28,940 bases of DNA from an uncultured Eubacterium sp. (lineage in GTDB: Bacteria > Bacillota > Clostridia > Lachnospirales > Lachnospiraceae). The position numbers and the translations under genes are program-made. Positions 17,201-25,765 of the stretch are shown in pieces; position 1 is the first letter of the stretch; every line of letters starts with the position of its first letter. Location: assembly GCA_946611445.1 (NCBI GenBank), contig CAMODP010000002.1, positions 1 to 28,940 of the forward strand, read 5' to 3'. The notes beneath the pieces were generated by a model that saw nothing but the letters and a program-made list of their open reading frames with translations, was not told the origin of the DNA and searched no databases.

Positions 17201-17827
17201 CAGTGTATCCTTCTGTGATGTCTCCAGTCCGAAAAAGGATTTCTTCTGCTTGTCCAGCGTGATGCTGATTTCTTCTTTCTTTCCGGACGAGACCAGGAAT
17301 TCCTCCAGGTGCTGGTAGGTCACCGGATTGTGGGACATCCCTCTGTACAGTGCCAGATAGGGCCTGTTTTTTCCGTTCAGAATACCGGGAAAAGCCGGAT
17401 CCGTAAACAGACGGAAGCCTTCCCGCATGCTTTTCCTGCACAGCTGCGCAAAATCATCCAGTGTCTGTACCTGCGGGTCAAAATTCTCCCCTGACACGGG
17501 CAGAATCTCAGCGCTGACAGGCACCTCCTTCTCGCCGAGGCCGCACGTCAGCAGCAGCGCGCCTTCCATATGTTCTCCCGCCCGCAGCCCTCTCGTATCG
17601 ATCAGGAAGCGCAGCTCACAGGATGTGCCGGCGAACTCCCTGACCGCCGGAACCAGACGCTGACAGCAGGAAGACAGCGTCCCGCGGATCCGGCTGTCGT
17701 CAGACGCCCTGACGCTGAAAGAGACCGTCCTCTGTTCTCCTTCCGGAATCCGGAAATCAAAAGTCTGTTCCGATATGATCAGATCCGGCAGCTCGTGTAC
17801 GAAGCCGGCTTTTGTCACAGCTCTCAT
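14297..17827 (-). CDS. Large beta-domain plus helical-repeat protein, DUF5717-like
   Basis: A 1176-residue protein from the ATG at 17827, which follows AGGGGA by about seven bases; an in-frame GTG at 17887 has no ribosome binding site. No signal peptide or membrane helix is seen, so it is probably cytosolic. Residues ~1-120 look like a beta-sandwich (ISEQTFDFRIPEGEQRTVSF), and a second beta-rich part spans ~180-290. From ~300 to ~1010 the chain is almost entirely paired helices of TPR type (AALCMAFLQWSAEENAGAIE, EEACHVLGAYGCEGMDPTLL). A final beta module (~1040-1110) and a helical tail close it. I link it to DUF5717, seen beside DUF5716 in Lachnospiraceae, again from memory. It leads the seven-gene minus-strand run and likely scaffolds the actin-fold partner. 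Its function is unknown. Confidence 0.85.
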   Translation of the reverse strand: MRAVTKAGFVHELPDLIISEQTFDFRIPEGEQRTVSFSVRASDDSRIRGTLSSCCQRLVPAVREFAGTSCELRFLIDTRGLRAGEHMEGALLLTCGLGEKEVPVSAEILPVSGENFDPQVQTLDDFAQLCRKSMREGFRLFTDPAFPGILNGKNRPYLALYRGMSHNPVTYQHLEEFLVSSGKKEEISITLDKQKKSFFGLETSQKDTLYLYKNTWGYVRLEVETEGDFLEAGRTAVTTDDFIGKVCPLEYVVRRDRIAGGRSEGRIRIRGPHQELVCEIEVSPQAEEDILSEAVRNRRMSWILRDYLALRMHRKDYPSFLEGAAMTAREMMNDDPDDTAAALCMAFLQWSAEENAGAIETLWPWHAGEKKLHGPEEKAACLYLSKMTGLLPEENRDILPALERYLAKKPSSYLLHYLVWREAGEDLSGAGRMAELEACYEQGCASPFLYHDAWKLLTEEEALLRRLSPFMIRVLSFGCRAHLMTEGLLLRTAFLSANLKQWSGPVYRILERGYEEYPSDEVLEAICKLVIRGEPVKPAYFRWYDLALQKDLRITRLYEYYLETFPDGADAELPLQVRMYFTRNPIPGEKKRALLYASIVKHREEDMTGYLNYARQIRSFAVEGIRRGKIDENYAVIYEQFLSRPETKETAELLSRVLFTHRFTCSDRRIRRVVVCHQAMREEEYYPVTDGTAWPCLYTEDACVLLEDDRHRRFATTIPYTLTPLLGDRHLARLCMDLGSEHPGLMLSVCREKAYQMELSAHNLGDYRKAAACGAFTDEYRMTLRRKLTEFILDHPDEPVCADCISADDVDAWAAADRNGTAEILIREERYEEACHVLGAYGCEGMDPTLLMRLVSRLILRREFAGDRMLTALTWQVFDSDRYDEVMLVYLRDHFDGSLFDLERLWEKVRGFQLESVRLEEKILQRAIDVHSFPVEETDILRSCIRQRGKQSVICRFLEYLCAWYFLGGRSTDAEIFDWTERELLLGAELDEVCSLALLKHWSETGDPVTGAREDLCRRLLEQENRLGRRFAFYSGLPSRLTQAWQIEDKLFVQTQMNPSSRVILHYRRTEAGMEPQDWVSEPMRNVYEGIFVKEFLLFYGETIVWYMSVHENGEFRRTEEENYTMTDAGTEGTTKYRLLNRMLEASERKDDLCLRKTAEQYLLQSRCTAELMEML

Positions 17828-17907
17828 GTTATGTCCCCTGTCTCCTTGACGAATCCGACCGAACGGATTAGACTCAGGTTGATACACTACATAATAATTC
17901 AGAGTAC

Positions 17908-17936
17908 ATTATACTCTCCCGCATAAAGATGTTCAA
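17908..17936 (-). promoter_or_regulatory. Promoter of the DUF5717-like operon
   Basis: On the minus strand TTGAAC (17936-17931) and a perfect TATAAT (17913-17908) are separated by exactly 17 bases. Transcription should begin near 17901, leaving a leader of about 73 bases before the ATG at 17827. The -10 lies in a near-palindrome, AGAGTAC-ATTAT-ACTCT (17901-17917), that also presents TATACT on the opposite strand toward the divergent aminotransferase. It could be a shared operator. Confidence 0.65.
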
Positions 17937-17952
17937 GGAAGGATCTTAGCCC

Positions 17953-19053
17953 ATGCTGAACCACAAAGACCACTTTCACGGAAGCGACCTGGAAACCATC
18001 GAAGCTGTCTATCATATTCCGCGGGAATCCATCATCAGCTTTTCCGCGAATGTCAACCCCCTGGGAATTTCCGATCAGCTGCGCGCGTCGCTCGCAGAAC
18101 AGCTGGACGCCATTACCACTTACCCGGACCGGGAATACACGGCCCTTCGGCGCTGCATCGCCTCCTATACCGGCTGCGGGCCGGAGCAGGTCATTGTAGG
18201 AAACGGCTCCACCGAGCTGATCTCCCTGGCAATCCAGTGCATACGGCCCAAAAAGGCACTCATTCTGGGGCCGACCTATTCCGAATATGAGCGCGAGATT
18301 TCCCTGGCAGGCGGTCACACGGTCTATTACAGGCTACGGGAAGAGCAGGAATTTGTCATGGATGTTGACGATTTCTGCAGCCGGCTTTCGGATGACCTGG
18401 ACCTGATCGTGCTCTGCAACCCGAACAACCCCACCTCCACGGCGCTCTCCCGCTCCTCCATGCGGCGTATTCTGGATGCCTGCATGCAGCACGGCGTCTT
18501 CGTCATGGTGGATGAGACCTATGTGGAATTCACCGAGCCCGAGGCAAAGATCTCCTCCATCCCGCTGACCGTATACTACTCCAACCTGTTGGTGCTTCGC
18601 GGCACATCCAAGTTTTTCGCGGCGCCCGGCCTGCGGCTGGGCTATGCCGTGACCGGCAACCGGGATCTCTGCGCCAGCATCCGGCAGCGGCAGAATCCCT
18701 GGACAATCAGCACACTGGCCGAGATAGCCGGCCGGCTCATGTTCACGGACAGCGGGTACATCGCCCGCACACGGGAACTCATCACCACCGAGAGAAGCCG
18801 CCTCACAGATGAACTCCGCGGCTGGAGCTCCCTGCATGTGTATGAACCCGCCGCCAATTTCATACTTCTGCGCATCAAAAAAGAGGACGTCGATGCCGAC
18901 ATCCTCTTCGACCACTGCATCCGTCAGTGTATGATGATCCGCAACTGCTCCACCTTCCCCTTCCTGGACAGCCGCTTCGTGCGATTCTGCATCATGAAGC
19001 CGGAGCAGAACGACCGGCTGCTGGCTGCGATGCGGGAAGTGCTCGGGGCATAA
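17953..19053 (+). CDS. PLP-dependent class I/II aminotransferase-fold enzyme, CobD/HisC-like
   Basis: A 366-residue fold-type I PLP enzyme. The N-terminal HGSDLETIEAVYHIPRESII followed by SFSANVNPLG strongly recalls threonine-phosphate decarboxylases (CobD), which make the aminopropanol phosphate linker of cobalamin. Histidinol-phosphate aminotransferase is the alternative. Catalytic features are present: NPNNPT (156-161), Asp187 and Tyr190 in VDETYVEF, the PLP lysine in RGTSKFFAAPGLRLGY (Lys220) and the substrate-carboxylate Arg near the C-terminus (SRFVRFCIM). GGAAGGA lies about 10 bases before the ATG. No cobalamin or histidine gene is nearby, so the substrate stays open. Its stop codon directly abuts the stop of the convergent fbp gene. 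Confidence 0.88.
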   Translation: MLNHKDHFHGSDLETIEAVYHIPRESIISFSANVNPLGISDQLRASLAEQLDAITTYPDREYTALRRCIASYTGCGPEQVIVGNGSTELISLAIQCIRPKKALILGPTYSEYEREISLAGGHTVYYRLREEQEFVMDVDDFCSRLSDDLDLIVLCNPNNPTSTALSRSSMRRILDACMQHGVFVMVDETYVEFTEPEAKISSIPLTVYYSNLLVLRGTSKFFAAPGLRLGYAVTGNRDLCASIRQRQNPWTISTLAEIAGRLMFTDSGYIARTRELITTERSRLTDELRGWSSLHVYEPAANFILLRIKKEDVDADILFDHCIRQCMMIRNCSTFPFLDSRFVRFCIMKPEQNDRLLAAMREVLGA

Positions 19054-21006
19054 TCACGTCTTCTCTACAATCACGCCGCTCCTGTATGCCTTCAGCAGCT
19101 CCCGCAGCTCCAGGATCCGCTCCTCAAGCTCCTTTCCCCTGTCTGTGTCTGCCACGCGCAGACGCTGCGGCACGTTCATGATCATGATGCGCTCGGAATG
19201 GATATCCGTCTCCTTGCGGATGGCGTCTTCCATAGAGGTAAAGGGCTTGTGGGCTACCAGCATCATGCCCCAGGAATTGAAAATAAGGGTGTAGCCGGCT
19301 ATTCCCGTCGTGGACTGGTAGGCGCGGGAAAAGCCGCCGTCTATGACCAGCACTTTGCCGCCGCATTTGACAGGGCTCTCGCCGGACCGCTGTTTTACGG
19401 GCACATGGCCGTTGACGATGTGGGCATCTTCTCCCAGACCGAACTCCCGCAGGACGTGGTTCATCACCTTCTCGTCCTCTATCAGCCTGTAATACGGATT
19501 CTTGTGTTCGGCATGCGTTTCTTTTTCTGCCAGGAAATAACGCTCATAGGTCGCCATCTTGTCCTTGCCGAACAGGGGTGACTCCGGGCTGCTCCAGATA
19601 TACCAGAGGATGTCCCGTCCCTTTTCTCTCTCTGTCTCGTCTACGGCAAAGAAGGCCTTCCGCACATATTTTTCCAGTTCGTCATAAAGGGCCTTTCCGC
19701 TGTATTTCTTCCCGTAGACGTTTACCTTCAGGAATTCCCCCTTTTCGTCCAGAGGCAGACAGCCGTGATACATCAGGTTGTTATTGACAACCTTATAAAG
19801 GTGCCCCTTGTTCAGCAGAAAATTCATGTGCACCCGCAGCTTCTGACAGTGCATGAAGGCTGCCTGCAGCCGCTCCATCACATCCTGTTCTTCACGGGTC
19901 AGCTTATACGGATTTTCGGGATCGATCGTCGGAAAATTCGCGTCAAGCAGCTTGTAGTGCTTCCCGTTCAGCGTAATCTCCCCCGTCTTGTAATCAACCT
20001 TGTCCAGGAGCAGCCGGTTTTCCATATGGAAGGTTTTGCGTCTCCGGATCAGCTGCCCTTCCAGTTTGAACTGTATGATGGAGATTGCCTTGTGAATGCG
20101 CATGTTCAGGTCGGCTTCCGCCTTGGAGTACTCCCTCTCTCCCTTGACCTTGAACAGTTCACAGGGATCGTCGCCGTATACCCGCAGGGCAAACGTCGCC
20201 AGCGGGAGCATATTGATGCCGTAGGCGTCTTCCAGAATGTCCAGATTGCCGTACCGCGCAGAAAAGCGGATGACCGTCGCGATACAGGCAGGCGAGCCCG
20301 CAGCCGCGCCCATCCAGACGACGTCGTGGTTTCCCCAGCAAACATCCACCGCGTGATACTGCAGCAGGCGGTCCATGATCCGGTCCGGGCTGGGACCTCT
20401 GTCGTAGATGTCCCCGAGAATGTGGAGCTGATCCACCACCAGCACCTGGATCAGGTCACAGAGTGCCGTTATAAACGGTTCTGCGCTTCCGATGTCAATG
20501 ATCGTATCTACAATGGCATTGTAATACGCTTCCTTGTCCAGCACCTCCGGCTTTTCTGTGATCAGTTCTTCAATCACGTAAGCAAAGGCCTTCGGCAGTG
20601 CTTTGCGCACCTTGGAGCGCGAATATTTTGAAGAAGCATGCTTGCAGACCTCAATGAGCCGGTACAGCGTGATCTTGTACCAGTCCGTGATGTCCTTCTC
20701 CGACTTCCGGATGAGGTCCATCTTTTCCCGGGGATAGTAGATCAGCGTCGCCAGCGTATTTTTGTCCGCCTCAGACAGCGTTCTCCCGAACACCTCGTCT
20801 ATCTTCTTCTTCACAGAACCGGAGCCGTTCTTCAGGACGTGGGAAAAAGCCTCATACTCCCCGTGAATATCCGTGATAAAATGCTCCGTTCCCTTCGGCA
20901 GGTTCAGAATTGACTGGAGATTGATAATCTCCGTGGATGCGCTGGCGATCGTCGGATAGAGCTCCGCCAGACGCTGCAGGTAACGCAGGTCATATGCAGT
21001 TTCCAT
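19054..21006 (-). CDS. fbp: Fructose-1,6-bisphosphatase, class III
   Basis: A 650-residue enzyme of the class III FBPase type found in Bacillota (usually 640-670 residues). It hydrolyses fructose-1,6-bisphosphate to fructose-6-phosphate in gluconeogenesis, using a calcineurin-like metallophosphoesterase core. The metal-site motifs are visible: DIHGEYEAF (46-54), LGDIYDRGPSPD (197-208) and CWGNHDVVWMG (223-233), and later NGHVPVK. The N-terminus (YLQRLAELYPTIASASTEII) matches the family. AAGGGG lies about nine bases before the ATG. A gluconeogenic partner, pckA, occurs at the right end of the window but is not in the same operon. The gene follows polC after 130 bases that contain two palindromes, so it probably has its own transcript. 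Confidence 0.96.
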   Translation of the reverse strand: METAYDLRYLQRLAELYPTIASASTEIINLQSILNLPKGTEHFITDIHGEYEAFSHVLKNGSGSVKKKIDEVFGRTLSEADKNTLATLIYYPREKMDLIRKSEKDITDWYKITLYRLIEVCKHASSKYSRSKVRKALPKAFAYVIEELITEKPEVLDKEAYYNAIVDTIIDIGSAEPFITALCDLIQVLVVDQLHILGDIYDRGPSPDRIMDRLLQYHAVDVCWGNHDVVWMGAAAGSPACIATVIRFSARYGNLDILEDAYGINMLPLATFALRVYGDDPCELFKVKGEREYSKAEADLNMRIHKAISIIQFKLEGQLIRRRKTFHMENRLLLDKVDYKTGEITLNGKHYKLLDANFPTIDPENPYKLTREEQDVMERLQAAFMHCQKLRVHMNFLLNKGHLYKVVNNNLMYHGCLPLDEKGEFLKVNVYGKKYSGKALYDELEKYVRKAFFAVDETEREKGRDILWYIWSSPESPLFGKDKMATYERYFLAEKETHAEHKNPYYRLIEDEKVMNHVLREFGLGEDAHIVNGHVPVKQRSGESPVKCGGKVLVIDGGFSRAYQSTTGIAGYTLIFNSWGMMLVAHKPFTSMEDAIRKETDIHSERIMIMNVPQRLRVADTDRGKELEERILELRELLKAYRSGVIVEKT

Positions 21007-21040
21007 GGTTGTTTCCCCTTAAGACTCCGGCTGAGACGAA

Positions 21041-21067
21041 GAAGACAGGGGTCAGATCTCTGTCTCC
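21041..21067. repeat. 27-nt palindromic repeat, copy A (degenerate)
   Basis: An imperfect version of the perfect palindrome at 21105-21131: ACAGGGGTCAGA on the left and TCTCTGTCTCC on the right, about four changes from symmetry. It lies between the polC stop and the fbp start, about 35 bases upstream of fbp. Confidence 0.8.
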
Positions 21068-21104
21068 TTACGTGTTCCGGATTATTCTTCTTTTTTCGAG
21101 AACA

Positions 21105-21131
21105 GGAGACAGGGGTCTGACCCCTGTCTCC
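21105..21131. repeat. 27-nt perfect palindrome, copy B, possible polC terminator
   Basis: GGAGACAGGGGTC and GACCCCTGTCTCC are exact complements around a single T, beginning five bases beyond the polC stop. As RNA it would form a stem with a strained tip. No T run follows on the minus strand, so a standard intrinsic terminator is uncertain. GACAGGGGTC-type palindromes recur in many bacterial genomes as REP-like elements (general knowledge). Confidence 0.85.
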
Positions 21132-21136
21132 TTGCT

Positions 21137-24100
21137 CTACATTCCGAAGTCAAACAGCGAGATCTGATTGGTTTCCGGCAGGTCGCTCAGGATTCCCAGG
21201 CGGGCCAGCGTATCGGATATCGTCTTTCCCACTTTTGCGCGTCTGCGGAAGTCATCCCGGGAGAGGAACTCTCCGTCCCGCGCGGCCAGCACCACGCTGT
21301 CTGCCGCGACAGAGCCAAGTCCTTCGATGGAATCCAGGGAAGGCATCAGGGCGCCGTCCAGGATCTGAAAGCGGTGCGCCTGGGCGCGGTAGAGATCGAT
21401 TGGCACAAAGGAGTAGCCGCGGGCATACATTTCCTGTACGACGCGCATGTCGCGCATCTGTGCCTGCTCCTGTGCCGTCAGGGTATCCTTCCGGGCTTCG
21501 TATTCGTCCATCAGTTCTTCCAGCCGCTGCTGTCCCATGCACATCTTCTCATAGGAAAAAGCGTCGGCGCGGATAGAGAAAAACGCGGCATAATAGGCCA
21601 GCGGCTCGTAAACCTTATACCAGGCGATCCGGTATGCCATCATGACATAAGCCACCGCGTGTCCTTTCGGGAACATATATTTGATCTTCTTGCAGGACCA
21701 GATATACCAGTCCGGCACCTGATGCGCGCGCATTTCCGTCTCCCACTCGGGTTTCAGGCCTTTGCCCTTCCGGACGGCTTCCATAATGGTAAAGGACAGC
21801 TCCGGCTCCAGTCCCCGGCTGATCAGGTATATCATGATGTCGTCCCGGCAGCAGATGGCCGTGCCCAGTGTACACTTTCCTTCCTTGATCAGGGTCTCGG
21901 CGTTGCCCAGCCACACATCGGTTCCGTGAGCCAGTCCGGCGATACGCGCCAGATCAGAAAAATTCCGGGGCTGCGTATCGATAAGCATCTGCATAGCAAA
22001 ATCCGTGCCAAATTCAGGTATTCCCAGGCAGCCCAGCGGCGTCCCGCGGATATCCGCCGGTGTCAGGCCGAGTGCTTCCGTTCCCAGAAACAGGCTCATG
22101 ACCTTCGGCTCATCCATCGGGATCTCCCGGGGATCTTTGCCGGTAAAATCCTGCAGCACGCGGATCATTGTCGGGTCGTCGTGTCCGAGAATATCCAGTT
22201 TCAGAAGATTCGCGTCGATGGAGTGGTAGTCAAAATGCGTGCTGATGATATCGGAGTCCGGGTCGTCCGCCGGATGCTGCACCGGCGTGAAGGCATTGAT
22301 GTCCTCGCCCAGCGGCAGGACGATAATACCGCCGGGATGCTGGCCGGTCGTCCGCCGGATGCCTACGCAGCCCTGCACGATCCTGTCGATCTCACAGGTC
22401 CGTCTGGACTCTCCTTTTTCCTCATAGTAATTCTTTACAAACCCGAACGCCGTCTTGTCTGCGAGAGTGCCGATGGTGCCGGCCTTGAAGGTCTGACCCG
22501 GCCCGAAAATAACCTCCGTGTATTTGTGCGCCTTGCTCTGATACTCGCCGGAGAAGTTCAGGTCAATATCCGGCTCCTTATTGCCTTTAAAGCCGAGGAA
22601 CGTCTCAAAGGGAATATTGTAGCCCATCTTCTTCAGGGGCGCGCCGCACCGCGGGCATACCGCGTCAGGCATGTCGCAGCCGGCCTGCCCTTCATCCGCG
22701 TATTTCTGCACCAGTTCGGAATCAAAGTCCACATAGTGGCAGTTCTCGCACAGGTAATGCGGCGGCAGCGGATTCACCTCTGTGATGCCGGACATGGTAG
22801 CCGCCAGAGAAGAGCCGACTGAGCCGCGGGATCCGACCAGATAGCCGTCCTCATTGCACTTCCAGACCAGCTTCTGGGCGATAATGTACATGACCGCGTA
22901 TCCGTTCGAGATGATGGAATTCAGCTCTCTCTCCAGCCGCTTGTCCACGATTTCCGGCAGTTTTTCTCCGTATATCTCATGGGCGCGCCGCATGCAGATT
23001 TCCCGGAGCGTCTGGTCAGAGTTTTCTATCACAGGCGGGAACTTTCCGGCGCGTATGGGGCTGATTTTCTCCACCATGTCACAGATCTTCCGCGGATTGT
23101 CAATGACAACCTCGCGGGCCTTCTCCGAACCCAGATAGTCAAATTCCGCCAGCATTTCCTCCGTCGTGCGGAGAAACAGCGGCGCCTGGTTGTCGGCGTC
23201 GTCAAATTTCTTTCCCTTCATGATGATCCGCCGGTAGATTTCATCCTCGGGATTCATGAAATGCACGTCGCAGGCCGCGACAACCGGCTTTCTGAACTGC
23301 TCTCCGAGGCGGACGATCCTGCGGTTGAGTTCTTTCAGATCCTCCTCGCTGTGCACCGTGTCATTCCGGTCATCGTCAATCATAAAGGCATTGTTGCCCA
23401 GCGGCTGGATCTCGAGATAATCATAGAACCCGACCAGCTGCGCGATCTCCTCTTCCGGCGCGCCCCGCAGCAGGGCCTGGTACAATTCGCCGGCCTCACA
23501 GGCCGAGCCGATGATCAGCCCCTCCCTGTGCGCCAGAAAGAAGCTCTTCGGGAGCTTCGGCTGCCGGTGCACGTATTTCAGATGGGACTCGGACACACAG
23601 CGGTACAGATTCACCCGTCCCGTCTCATTCGCCGCCAGGATAATGGCATGGTGGCTCTTCAGCTTGCGCACGGCATTCGCGGAGAGGCGCCCCGCCTCAT
23701 TGAGACGGTCCAGGTCTGTGATATCCTGTGCCTTCAGCCGTTTTACAAACTCGACAAAGATCTCCGCTGTGCAGTACGCGTCATCCACCGCCCGGTGATG
23801 ATGCTCCAGAGAAACGCCCACTGCCTTCGCCACCGTGTCCAGCTTGAAGCGGGACAGAGAAGGCAGCAGAAGCTGCGCCATGGCAACCGTATCCACCCAG
23901 GTAAACTTCCGGCTGAGTCCTTCCTCTTCACAGGCCTTGATGATAAAGCCCATATCAAAATCAGCGTTGTGCGCCACCATGACGGCGCCCTCGCAGAACT
24001 GCAGGAAGGCGGGCAGCACCTCTGTAATCGTCGGCGCATTGATCACCATGCTGTCATTGATGCTCGTCAGCTGCTCTATCCTGTACGGGATGGGAACCTG

Positions 24101-25765
24101 CGGATTGACAAAAGTAGAAAACCGGTCCGTGATCCTGCCGTTCTCGACACGCACCGCCCCGATCTCAATGATCTTACAGGTGAGGTTGGAGAGGCCTGTC
24201 GTCTCAATATCGAACACGACATAGGCCTGGTCCAGACTCTGTCCGAGACTGTGCGAGGCAATACCCTTCAGGTCATCAACCAGATAGACCTCACAGCCGT
24301 AGATCACCTTGAAAGGCGCCGATATTTTCTTCAGTTCTTCTTTCGTGGCTTCCGGATGCTCCTTCTGGTACTGTTTCCGGAATTCTCCGTCAATGTCCTC
24401 CATCGCATGGTTGGCCTCCGGAAAGGCCTGCACGACACCGTGGTCTGTGATGGCAATGGCGGGATGCCCCCACTTATATGCCTGCCTGACCAGCTTTGCG
24501 GCGTCTGTGACGCCGTCCATATCGCTCATCTTCGTGTGGCAGTGCAGCTCCGCGCGCTTCACCGGCGCGTCGTCATAGCGTCCCTGCCGGAAATCAGAGG
24601 AACGCCGGATACCGAACACCCTGGAGACGGTCAGTTCCTTCTCCCAGCTGTCCATCATGACACTGCCGCGGATCCGGACAAACTTCCCCTTTCCGAACAG
24701 CTTCCCCGCTTCCTGAATCTGGTCGCCGTCCACAAAGAGCTTTGTCCTGATGGTATCTGTGTCATCCGTCACGGCAAAGATGACCATTCCCTTGCCGCTC
24801 TTGAGCTCACGCACCTCACTGGCTATGATCTCTCCCCGGATAGTGCACACACCGGTTGATTCATCCAGTGAGGCAATCTCCACCGCTTCGTCATCAAAGC
24901 CGCGGCCGTACAGCAGACCGTCCGGGTCCTCCGGCGTGAGTCTCCCGGTCCAGCCTCCCTGCTTCTTTTTCCTGCCTCCGGCATTTTCTCCCGATGCACG
25001 CTTTTCTTCCACCGGTCCGGCCGGCCTGACAGGTTCCCTGCCGGCAGAATCCTGATCCGGGGCGGCCGGCACACCTTCGGCAGGCATCGCGGCGGCTTGT
25101 GCCCCCTCATCCGTCTGCAGATGCTTTGCCCGCAGACAGATCTGTCTGGCAGCCGACCGCATGCGGCGGTCATTTTCCTCAGCGGTTTTCCGCCCGCTCA
25201 TCGGCATGTACCCCGTTTCGATGCGAACCTCCATGCCGCATCTCTCATGGAAAACCTTCTCCAGCAGAGCCGTCAGTTCCCGCCCCCTCTCATGGGCAAT
25301 GACCGAATCCTCCAGCTCCATCAGCAGGGTATCCTCCTCCGGGAAACTGAGCCTGGCTGTGTGAAACAGATAAAAAAGCAGCACATCCCTCTTTTTGAGT
25401 TCATACAGGATGCTCGGCCGGTACACTTCCATCAGTCTTTCAGGGGTGTATTGCGCAGACAGCCGGAACCGTTCCTCAATGCGGATCTGCAGGTCTGCAT
25501 CAGAAAAAAGCTGGCGGTGCAGCTCCTCCTCCAACTGATCAACGTATTTCCTGTGGACCCACTGATGCCCGGAGATCCGGATATGCAGCACACGCCTGCC
25601 GCGGTCTACAGATACCTGCGAGACACGCATCAGGTCCATGAACTCTTCCAGCTCCCCTGTCAGTTCCAGATCAGGAAAAACCTCCTGTATTCTCTTTTCC
25701 TGAGAAGCTCTCATCTCTCCCCCGTCTGCGGGAGAGAGATTCCTCTCCTTCTGTATTTCAGACAT
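21137..25765 (-). CDS. polC: DNA polymerase III PolC-type (replicative polymerase with 3'-5' exonuclease)
   Basis: A 1542-residue PolC, the main replicative polymerase of low-GC Gram-positives. Domains in order: an N-terminal domain (~20-200), a low-complexity linker (~215-275), an OB fold (~305-385), a PHP domain starting at [14 protein letters not shown] (405-418) and interrupted by the DEDDh exonuclease (FDIETTG, 518-524), then the PHP remainder, palm, thumb and fingers. A zinc motif (CENCHY ... CPRCG) precedes the palm segment [20 protein letters not shown] with its catalytic aspartates. The last residues QISLFDFGM (1534-1542) form a canonical sliding-clamp binding peptide. The ATG at 25765 overlaps the ispG stop by eight bases with GGGAGGAA upstream; an in-frame ATG at 25714 is an alternative. 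It belongs to the dfr-ispG-polC unit. Confidence 0.97.
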   Translation of the reverse strand: MSEIQKERNLSPADGGEMRASQEKRIQEVFPDLELTGELEEFMDLMRVSQVSVDRGRRVLHIRISGHQWVHRKYVDQLEEELHRQLFSDADLQIRIEERFRLSAQYTPERLMEVYRPSILYELKKRDVLLFYLFHTARLSFPEEDTLLMELEDSVIAHERGRELTALLEKVFHERCGMEVRIETGYMPMSGRKTAEENDRRMRSAARQICLRAKHLQTDEGAQAAAMPAEGVPAAPDQDSAGREPVRPAGPVEEKRASGENAGGRKKKQGGWTGRLTPEDPDGLLYGRGFDDEAVEIASLDESTGVCTIRGEIIASEVRELKSGKGMVIFAVTDDTDTIRTKLFVDGDQIQEAGKLFGKGKFVRIRGSVMMDSWEKELTVSRVFGIRRSSDFRQGRYDDAPVKRAELHCHTKMSDMDGVTDAAKLVRQAYKWGHPAIAITDHGVVQAFPEANHAMEDIDGEFRKQYQKEHPEATKEELKKISAPFKVIYGCEVYLVDDLKGIASHSLGQSLDQAYVVFDIETTGLSNLTCKIIEIGAVRVENGRITDRFSTFVNPQVPIPYRIEQLTSINDSMVINAPTITEVLPAFLQFCEGAVMVAHNADFDMGFIIKACEEEGLSRKFTWVDTVAMAQLLLPSLSRFKLDTVAKAVGVSLEHHHRAVDDAYCTAEIFVEFVKRLKAQDITDLDRLNEAGRLSANAVRKLKSHHAIILAANETGRVNLYRCVSESHLKYVHRQPKLPKSFFLAHREGLIIGSACEAGELYQALLRGAPEEEIAQLVGFYDYLEIQPLGNNAFMIDDDRNDTVHSEEDLKELNRRIVRLGEQFRKPVVAACDVHFMNPEDEIYRRIIMKGKKFDDADNQAPLFLRTTEEMLAEFDYLGSEKAREVVIDNPRKICDMVEKISPIRAGKFPPVIENSDQTLREICMRRAHEIYGEKLPEIVDKRLERELNSIISNGYAVMYIIAQKLVWKCNEDGYLVGSRGSVGSSLAATMSGITEVNPLPPHYLCENCHYVDFDSELVQKYADEGQAGCDMPDAVCPRCGAPLKKMGYNIPFETFLGFKGNKEPDIDLNFSGEYQSKAHKYTEVIFGPGQTFKAGTIGTLADKTAFGFVKNYYEEKGESRRTCEIDRIVQGCVGIRRTTGQHPGGIIVLPLGEDINAFTPVQHPADDPDSDIISTHFDYHSIDANLLKLDILGHDDPTMIRVLQDFTGKDPREIPMDEPKVMSLFLGTEALGLTPADIRGTPLGCLGIPEFGTDFAMQMLIDTQPRNFSDLARIAGLAHGTDVWLGNAETLIKEGKCTLGTAICCRDDIMIYLISRGLEPELSFTIMEAVRKGKGLKPEWETEMRAHQVPDWYIWSCKKIKYMFPKGHAVAYVMMAYRIAWYKVYEPLAYYAAFFSIRADAFSYEKMCMGQQRLEELMDEYEARKDTLTAQEQAQMRDMRVVQEMYARGYSFVPIDLYRAQAHRFQILDGALMPSLDSIEGLGSVAADSVVLAARDGEFLSRDDFRRRAKVGKTISDTLARLGILSDLPETNQISLFDFGM

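Noticed and set aside
22979..24859. 626-codon plus frame opposite polC
   Set aside because: Antisense shadow of the unmistakable PolC coding sequence.
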